Part shown: in pieces, positions 58,829 through 64,000 of the stretch
How the letters are laid out: each line of letters starts with the position of its first letter
How positions within the stretch are numbered: the stretch's first letter is position 1
NCBI RefSeq assembly: GCF_003119195.2
Contig: NZ_CP022253.1
Location: forward strand, 452,001-516,000
Direction of reading: 5' to 3'
DNA from: Azospirillum baldaniorum
GTDB taxonomy: Bacteria > Pseudomonadota > Alphaproteobacteria > Azospirillales > Azospirillaceae
DNA length: 64,000 bases
The notes under the pieces: model-generated
Database searches by the model: none
The model's input: the letters and a program-made list of their open reading frames with translations, nothing else
What the model was told of the DNA's origin: nothing
Made by a program: the position numbers and the translations under genes

Positions 58829-61800
58829 TTAAACCGCTTCTCCGATCCGCAGGGCGCGGATCGCCGCTTCGACCGCCGGGTAGGCGGCGCGCACCGCCGC
58901 CAGGGCCTGTTCGGCTCCGTCCGGGTCGCCGCGATGGGCGGCGAGTTCCAGGGCGGACGCGGCGCGGCCCAGCCGGTTGGCCCCCGCCGTGCGCGCCGCG
59001 CCGGCCAGCGTGTGGGCGGTGCCGCGGACGGCCTCCAGGTCGCACCGTTGCAGGGCGACGGTGGCCTCGTCCAGCAGCGGGCGGGTGGTTTCCAGGAAGA
59101 AATCCAGCATGTCCAGCGACGCCGCGTCGAAACCGCCGAAGGTGGTGCGGACATGGTCGAGGTCCAGCGTCTGCTCGGCCGTCGCGGCGGGTTCCGCCGC
59201 GGGCGGCTCGTCGGGGGGGGCGGCGCTGCCCTCGCCCAGCGCCCGGTTCAGGGCGGTGGCGAGCTGCTTCAGGGTCACCGGCTTGGCGATGTAGTCGTCC
59301 ATCCCCGCGGCGGTGCAGCGCTCCATCTCGCCGGCCAGGGCGTTGGCGGTCATGGCGATGATGGCGGTGCGCCGGCGGGAACCGGCCACCGAACCGGCCA
59401 CCGGACCAGATGCCGATTCGGTGTCGGGGGCCGCCGCCTCGGCGCTGCGGATCTGGCGCGACAGTTCGTAGCCGTCCATGCGCGGCATGTGGCAGTCGGT
59501 GATCAGCAGCCGGTAGGGCCGTGCCCGCCAGGCGGTCAGCGCCTCCAGCCCATCGCCGCTCAGATCGGCCTCGAAGCCGAGCTGGCGGAGCTGGCGCAGG
59601 ATCACCTGCTGGTTCGTCGGATGGTCCTCCGCCACCAGGATCATCGGCGGGGCCGCGGTCGGAATGAGGGCGGCCGTCTCGAAGGCCGCCTTGTCGAGGG
59701 CCGCCGGACCGCCATTCGTCGCGGCAAGCGGGGAATCGGCCTGGCGGTCCGGGGGAACGGCGCGCCCGGCGAGGGCGGCCAGACGGCGGAACAGGGCGTC
59801 GCGGCGGATCGGGCGGCCGAGATGGTCGTGGCGCGGCGGCTGTCCGGCGGATGGGGCGCCGTCCCCGCCGGTTTCCGGCGGGCAGTCGCCGGCCTGCTCC
59901 CGCCCGTCCACCAGATGCAGCGTGGGCGGCGGGCGGACTCCGGCGGCGGCGATACGGGCCAGCACCGCCGGCGCCGACAGCCGCGGGTTGGGCGCGCCGG
60001 GCGCGTCGTCGGGATGATGCTCCAGCAGGCCATCGGAGAGCAGCAGCAGATCGGCGTCGGCCATCGTCAGCAGTTCCACCGCCTCGTCCGCCGTCGTGGC
60101 GTCGGCGACGGCGGCGCGTTTGTCCTCCAGCGCGCGGATCAGAACGGCGCGCTGCACCGGGTCCGGCTCGGCCACGATGATCGACAGGCCAGTCAGGTCG
60201 GTGTCGTCGCCGGGCACCGTACGCGGGTCCCCCGGGGCCAGATCGACCGTGAACCAGAAGGTGGCGCCGCAGCCCGGCGCCGACTCCACACCGATGCGCC
60301 CGCCCATCATCTCCACCAGACGGGCGCAGATGGCCAGCCCCAGCCCGGTGCCGCCGAAGCGGCGGGTGGTCGAGCTGTCGGCCTGGCTGAAGGGCTGGAA
60401 CAGGCGGGCCTGGCCGGCGCTGCTGATCCCGATGCCGGTGTCCTCGACCGAGAAGCGCAGGCGCAGCCGGTCCGACCCGGCGTCGGACGGCTCCAGCCGG
60501 GTGCGCAGGACGACCCGGCCGGCGTCGGTGAACTTGATGGCGTTGCCCGTCAGGTTGAACAGGATCTGGCGCAGCCGTCCGGGATCGCCGCGCACCGCCG
60601 CGGGCACCTTGCGGTCGAGGTCGCAGACGAGAAGCAGCGCCTTCTGGTGGGCCTGCGGGGCCAGCAGCTCCGCCACCCCCTCCACCAGTTCGCGCGGGTC
60701 GAGGTCCATCTCGTCGAGATCGAGCTTGCCCGCCTCGATCTTGGACAGGTCCAGGATGTCGTCGATGATCCGCAGAAGCGCCGTCGCGCTGTCGCGCACG
60801 GTGGTGACGAGTTCGGTCTGCTCCGCGTCCAGCTGGGTCAGGGCGATCAGCTCCAGCATGCCCAGCACGCCGTTCATCGGGGTGCGGATCTCGTGGCTCA
60901 TGGTCGCCAGGAATTCCGACTTGGAGCGGGCGGCGACCTCCGCCTGGTCCTTGGCGTGGCGCAGATCCTCCTCGGCGCGCTTGCGGCCGGTGATGTCGTA
61001 GCTCCAGGCGAGGATCGCCGGCTCCCCCTCGAACTCCGTGCGCTGCAGCGTCTGCAGTGCCCAGACGCGGCTGCCGTCGGGCCGGTCCACCGCCACCTCG
61101 ACGTCGCGGGCAACCAGCCCGGGGCCGTCCTGCGGAAGGGCGCGCCCCTGCAGGGTGGCGCCGGGCAGGGCCAGCGCGTGGCGGCGCCCGACGAAGGCGT
61201 CCAGCGGCAGCCCGGCCAGCTCCGCCGCGCGGGCGTTGGCGAAGGCCACGGAGCCGTCAGGCCGCCCGATGGACACGCCGACCGGGCTCTGCTCCAGGAT
61301 CGCGCGCAGGCGGCGCTCGCTGTCCGACAGGGCGTGCTCGCGCGAGCGGATGGTGGCGACGAAATAGTTCAGGGCGCGCGCCATGTCGGCGATCTCGTCC
61401 TGCCCGTGGGTGGGGATGGCGACGGACCGCCCGGCTGCCGACGCGGCCATGGCCGTCTGCAGGCCGCGCAGCCGCCGCACCACGTTGCGGTGGATGTAGA
61501 GGAAGATGCCGAGAGCCCCGAGGATGGAGACCACGGCCATCGCCAGGATGGCGTTCTTGCCGTCGCGGATCACCCGCTCGAACTCGCCGGAGCGGGCGGC
61601 GATGTCCTGCTCGATGGCCAGGAAATGGTCGGACACCGCGCCGACCAGCCGGTCGGAGACGTTCTGGTTGCGCGCGATGGAGCCCTTGATGGCGCGGGCC
61701 AGCCCGATTTCCGTCAGCCGGCTGTTGAACAGGTTGTGTTCCCCGAGCCCCAGCGCCTCCAGCTCCCGGTACAGCGGCTCCAGGTCGAAGGCGGCGCCGG

Positions 61801-62506
61801 AGGGCAGGGCGGCCACGACCTCCGCTGCGCGGTCCATCGCGGCGCGGTAGTCCTGCCGCAACCGGTCCACCCGCGCCTCGTGGTCGGCGCGGGAGGCGGC
61901 GAGCATCAGCAGGACGGCGTGCTGCGCCTCCGCCGTCCACAGGTCGATCCGCCGTTCGACGCCCCGGGCCTCCTCCCACTCCTCCAGGGTGCGGGGGGTG
62001 GTGGCCTTGTCCCGCAGCGCTTCCTCGGCGTTGCGGATGCGTTCGGCCAGATGCATCAGGCGGCCGACCAGCCCGCCCGTCTCCGCGGCGGCGGCGAGCT
62101 GGCGCTCCACCTGGGTGTTCAGGGTCATCAGGTTGGCGATCAGCTCGTTCTTGCGGCGCTGCAACTCGGCCACGTCGGCCATGTCGGCGCCGCGGTCGCG
62201 CAGCCGGGTCATCAGGTCTTCCAGCAGGGCGACCTGATCGCTCAGCCGGGCCATCACCGATTCGCGCACCGACTGGCTCTGCACCGCCACCAGGGCCGGG
62301 GCGTTGGCGGCCAGCGTGCCGCTCTGCTGGGCCAGCTGCGAGGCGTTGACGAGGCCCGGCACCTTGGCCGTGGCGATCTGCTCGAACCCCTCATGGAAGC
62401 GGCCGAAGAGGGAGACGGCGACCACGCCGGTGGCGGCGGTCAGGCCGGCGATCACGGTCAGACCCGCCAGGATGCGAAACGCCACGCCCAGCCGGGGAAG
62501 CCGCAT
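58829..62506 (-). CDS. Large hybrid sensor histidine kinase (TorS-like)
   Basis: A 1225-residue protein. TM1 (VAFRILAGLTVIAGLTAATG), a ~280-residue helical periplasmic sensor, TM2 (AILAMAVVSILGALGIFLYI at ~315-335), HAMP (to ~370), a PAS domain (from ~395), the H-box FLATMSHEIRTPMNGVLGML (His near 535), and a complete HATPase (LFNLTGNAIKFTD, VEDTGIGI, FGGTGLGLAIC). A degenerate receiver follows near 770 (LSIIVAEPDPVQR with DLLLLSDGL), a true receiver at ~950-1070 (LLITDCHMPRMDGY), and an Hpt domain (His near 1165 in GTAHTLAGAART). The arrangement is TorS-like with an added pseudo-receiver. The ATG chosen drops 15 non-conserved residues. Confidence 0.93.
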   Translation of the reverse strand: MRLPRLGVAFRILAGLTVIAGLTAATGVVAVSLFGRFHEGFEQIATAKVPGLVNASQLAQQSGTLAANAPALVAVQSQSVRESVMARLSDQVALLEDLMTRLRDRGADMADVAELQRRKNELIANLMTLNTQVERQLAAAAETGGLVGRLMHLAERIRNAEEALRDKATTPRTLEEWEEARGVERRIDLWTAEAQHAVLLMLAASRADHEARVDRLRQDYRAAMDRAAEVVAALPSGAAFDLEPLYRELEALGLGEHNLFNSRLTEIGLARAIKGSIARNQNVSDRLVGAVSDHFLAIEQDIAARSGEFERVIRDGKNAILAMAVVSILGALGIFLYIHRNVVRRLRGLQTAMAASAAGRSVAIPTHGQDEIADMARALNYFVATIRSREHALSDSERRLRAILEQSPVGVSIGRPDGSVAFANARAAELAGLPLDAFVGRRHALALPGATLQGRALPQDGPGLVARDVEVAVDRPDGSRVWALQTLQRTEFEGEPAILAWSYDITGRKRAEEDLRHAKDQAEVAARSKSEFLATMSHEIRTPMNGVLGMLELIALTQLDAEQTELVTTVRDSATALLRIIDDILDLSKIEAGKLDLDEMDLDPRELVEGVAELLAPQAHQKALLLVCDLDRKVPAAVRGDPGRLRQILFNLTGNAIKFTDAGRVVLRTRLEPSDAGSDRLRLRFSVEDTGIGISSAGQARLFQPFSQADSSTTRRFGGTGLGLAICARLVEMMGGRIGVESAPGCGATFWFTVDLAPGDPRTVPGDDTDLTGLSIIVAEPDPVQRAVLIRALEDKRAAVADATTADEAVELLTMADADLLLLSDGLLEHHPDDAPGAPNPRLSAPAVLARIAAAGVRPPPTLHLVDGREQAGDCPPETGGDGAPSAGQPPRHDHLGRPIRRDALFRRLAALAGRAVPPDRQADSPLAATNGGPAALDKAAFETAALIPTAAPPMILVAEDHPTNQQVILRQLRQLGFEADLSGDGLEALTAWRARPYRLLITDCHMPRMDGYELSRQIRSAEAAAPDTESASGPVAGSVAGSRRRTAIIAMTANALAGEMERCTAAGMDDYIAKPVTLKQLATALNRALGEGSAAPPDEPPAAEPAATAEQTLDLDHVRTTFGGFDAASLDMLDFFLETTRPLLDEATVALQRCDLEAVRGTAHTLAGAARTAGANRLGRAASALELAAHRGDPDGAEQALAAVRAAYPAVEAAIRALRIGEAV

Positions 62507-62609
62507 GCCCGTCCCTCGATTCTTGTCGTCCGCTTGAGATAACACGGGCAATCGACCGGGCGCAATTCACACCCCCGCGCCGCAATCGCACGCTGCGCAT
62601 TCGGGCACG

Positions 62610-62654
62610 GGGCAAGGGGGCGCCGGGCAAAAGGGCGCCGGGCAAGGGAGCGCC
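62610..62654. repeat. 15-nt tandem repeat in the divergent promoter region
   Basis: Three head-to-tail copies: GGGCAAGGGGGCGCC (62610-62624), GGGCAAAAGGGCGCC (62625-62639), GGGCAAGGGAGCGCC (62640-62654), each differing at one or two positions. It lies between the hybrid-kinase and binding-protein genes. Confidence 0.92.
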
Positions 62655-62721
62655 AAGCGGGCTTGACCCGCGCCGGTTGCCGGACCAAAGCTGATCCGTG
62701 GGCGGCAAAGAGGGATGGTCG

Positions 62722-63771
62722 ATGGGCTTGGTCCGGTCTTTCGCGCGCGCCGCGGTGGTCGCCGCGGTTCTGGCGGCGGCGGTGTCCGCGCCATCCGGCG
62801 GTCCGCGGGCCGAAACCATGGAGGATGTCCGGGAACGCGGGCTGCTGCGCTGCGGCGTCTCGTCTAGCGGAGCCGGTCTGGCGGCGGTGGACGACAGCGG
62901 GAACTGGCGCGGCTTCTTCGTGGACATGTGCCGGGCGCTGGCCGCCGCCGTCGCCGGCAAGGCCGACCGGGTGGAGTTCGTCGAGACCAACTCCGAGAAC
63001 CGCTTCGCCATCCTGCGCAACGGCGAGGTGGACGTGGTGATGGAGGGGACCACCTGGACCCTTCAGCGCGACGCCACCTTCGGCATCGATTTCCCGGCGG
63101 TCTACCTGTTCGACGGCCAGGGATTCATCGCGCACCGCGCCCATGGCGTGGCCCGCCTGTCCGATCTGCCGCCCGGCGCTTCCGTCTGCGTGATCGAGCA
63201 GACCACCACCCTGCGCAACCTGGAGGACTGGATGGCCCGCACCGGCGTGCGCTTCCGCTTGAAGCGGGTGCGCTCGACCGAGGGGGCGCTGTCGGCCTTC
63301 TTCAACCACCACTGCGACCTCTACACCAGCGACCGCATCGGCCTGCACGCCCAGCGCCTGCTGAAGGCCCCCGAGCGCGACGACTACGTCATCCTGCCGG
63401 AGGCGATCTCCAAGGAACCGCTGGGCCCGATGGTCCGCCCGGACGAGCGGCGGTGGTTCGACATCGTGCGCTGGGTGTTCCTGGCCACCGTCCTGGCCGA
63501 GGAGAAGGGGATCACCGCCGCCAACGCGCCGCGCCTGAAGGAGGAGGCCCAGGACCCGGAGGTGCGCCGCCTCCTCGGGGCCACCACCGGGGTCGGCTGG
63601 GGGCTGGGGCTCGACGACGACTGGGCCTTCCGCGTGATCACGCAGGTCGGCAATTACGGCGAGATCTTCGACCGCCATCTGGGCGCCGCCTCGCCGCTGG
63701 GCATCGACCGCGGGATGAACGGGCTGTGGATGAACGGCGGCCTGCATTACGCCCCGCCGCTGGGCGGATGA
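62722..63771 (+). CDS. General L-amino-acid-binding periplasmic protein (AapJ/BztA-like)
   Basis: A 349-residue exported protein. The signal region is LVRSFARAAVVAAVLAAAVS, with cleavage probably near PRA-ET. The SBP_bac_3 domain starts METMEDVRERGLLRCGVSSS-like and has GFFVDMCRALAAAVAGKADR, TTWTLQRDATFGIDFPAVYL, GASVCVIEQTTTLRNLEDWM and the C-terminal GIDRGMNGLWMNGGLHYAPP. The length and ending are those of AapJ-type proteins, which bind many L-amino acids. No permease or ATPase gene follows in the window, so it may act as a sensor partner of the divergent kinase. Inference only. Confidence 0.87.
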   Translation: MGLVRSFARAAVVAAVLAAAVSAPSGGPRAETMEDVRERGLLRCGVSSSGAGLAAVDDSGNWRGFFVDMCRALAAAVAGKADRVEFVETNSENRFAILRNGEVDVVMEGTTWTLQRDATFGIDFPAVYLFDGQGFIAHRAHGVARLSDLPPGASVCVIEQTTTLRNLEDWMARTGVRFRLKRVRSTEGALSAFFNHHCDLYTSDRIGLHAQRLLKAPERDDYVILPEAISKEPLGPMVRPDERRWFDIVRWVFLATVLAEEKGITAANAPRLKEEAQDPEVRRLLGATTGVGWGLGLDDDWAFRVITQVGNYGEIFDRHLGAASPLGIDRGMNGLWMNGGLHYAPPLGG

Positions 63772-63982
63772 CGGCGGGTGAGGGCGGGCCTGAGGGTGGC
63801 GGCGCTCCGCCATGCCGCTCGACCGGCCATGCCGCATTGCCGGATTGCCTTTGCCCCGGCTTTTCCCATGTTGTGGGCATGTTCGGCGAAAGGTTCGGCG
63901 AACGCTTCAAATCCGGGCGAACCGCCGCTATGGTGGCGCCTTCCGGGCGCCGCGCGGCCCGCTTCAGGCAGTTTCCCAGGCC

Positions 63983-64000
63983 ATGACCAGACCCAACACC
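63983..64000 (+). CDS. Possible start of the next gene (cut by the window end)
   Basis: An ATG followed by five open codons (MTRPNT). Its frame cannot be extended, and there is no clear ribosome site. The 211 nt before it, after the binding-protein gene, show no recognisable feature. Confidence 0.2.

Noticed and set aside
58790..62542. A 1250-codon plus-strand open frame opposite the hybrid kinase
   Set aside because: The minus strand encodes an unambiguous multi-domain kinase in which every motif is conserved. The plus-strand frame is compositional noise.

Overview
The window is a high-GC chromosomal segment of an alphaproteobacterium. An Azospirillum-like member of the Rhodospirillales is my best reading. 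This rests on the base composition, the ECF sigma/ChrR pair, the ccm cytochrome-maturation cluster, the tsaE-amgK-murU-addB-addA-trxA gene order, and many transport and sensory genes. It is an inference from gene content; no database was searched. Nearly all of the window is ordinary chromosomal sequence. I see no prophage, integrase, IS element, rRNA operon or CRISPR array.

Layout. 1-8.9 kb: the 3' end of an ammonium transporter gene, a methyltransferase, an AraC/GyrI regulator, a type II-family asparaginase, a TrmH-like RNA methyltransferase, a frameshifted methyltransferase, an ECF sigma factor with its ChrR-type zinc anti-sigma, an IalB-like secreted protein and rlmN. 9-15.4 kb: two coupled small membrane proteins, argG, a chemoreceptor, a VOC/rhodanese pair, a DUF1232 protein and an EamA permease. 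15.5-23.7 kb: the cytochrome c maturation genes ccmI, H, G, F, E, D, C and then B, A on the minus strand. A plus-strand FitAB/VapBC-type toxin-antitoxin pair sits between ccmC and ccmB, and its toxin has an in-frame amber codon. 24-27.5 kb: two tandem AspT/YidE-type transporters. 27.7-31 kb: a complete polar amino-acid ABC transporter. 31-38.9 kb: an EamA permease with a histidine-rich tail, tRNA-Ala(CGC), yggT-yggU-folD-corA in an overlapping run, modD, a pterin dehydratase, a zincin, a uracil-DNA-glycosylase-like protein, a sirtuin and a low-molecular-weight phosphatase. 38.9-50.4 kb, minus strand: a DUF1127 protein, a LysR regulator, and a long run read as unknown protein, tsaE, amgK, murU, addB, addA, trxA. 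This run combines tRNA modification, cell-wall sugar recycling, recombinational repair and thiol reduction. 50.6-64 kb: a ferredoxin-NADP reductase, a Spy/CpxP-like periplasmic protein divergent from an OmpR/EnvZ-type two-component system, a type II NADH dehydrogenase, a PAS kinase with an apparently degenerate ATP site, a large hybrid kinase, and a divergent amino-acid-binding protein.

Most notable beyond the genes are: three families of GC-rich palindromic intergenic repeats, one copy of which is flanked by a 24-nt duplication of the trxA terminator; several 15-16 nt tandem repeats, one of which puts a TAA stop in all three frames at the end of an ABC-transporter gene; paired GTAAC half-sites upstream of the two-component genes; an ECF-type promoter upstream of the sigma factor; and two disrupted genes, a methyltransferase with a one-base frameshift and a PIN toxin with an amber codon. 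I found no clearly new multi-gene system. The best candidates for follow-up are the degenerate kinase, the hybrid kinase with its divergent binding protein, and the histidine-rich permease.
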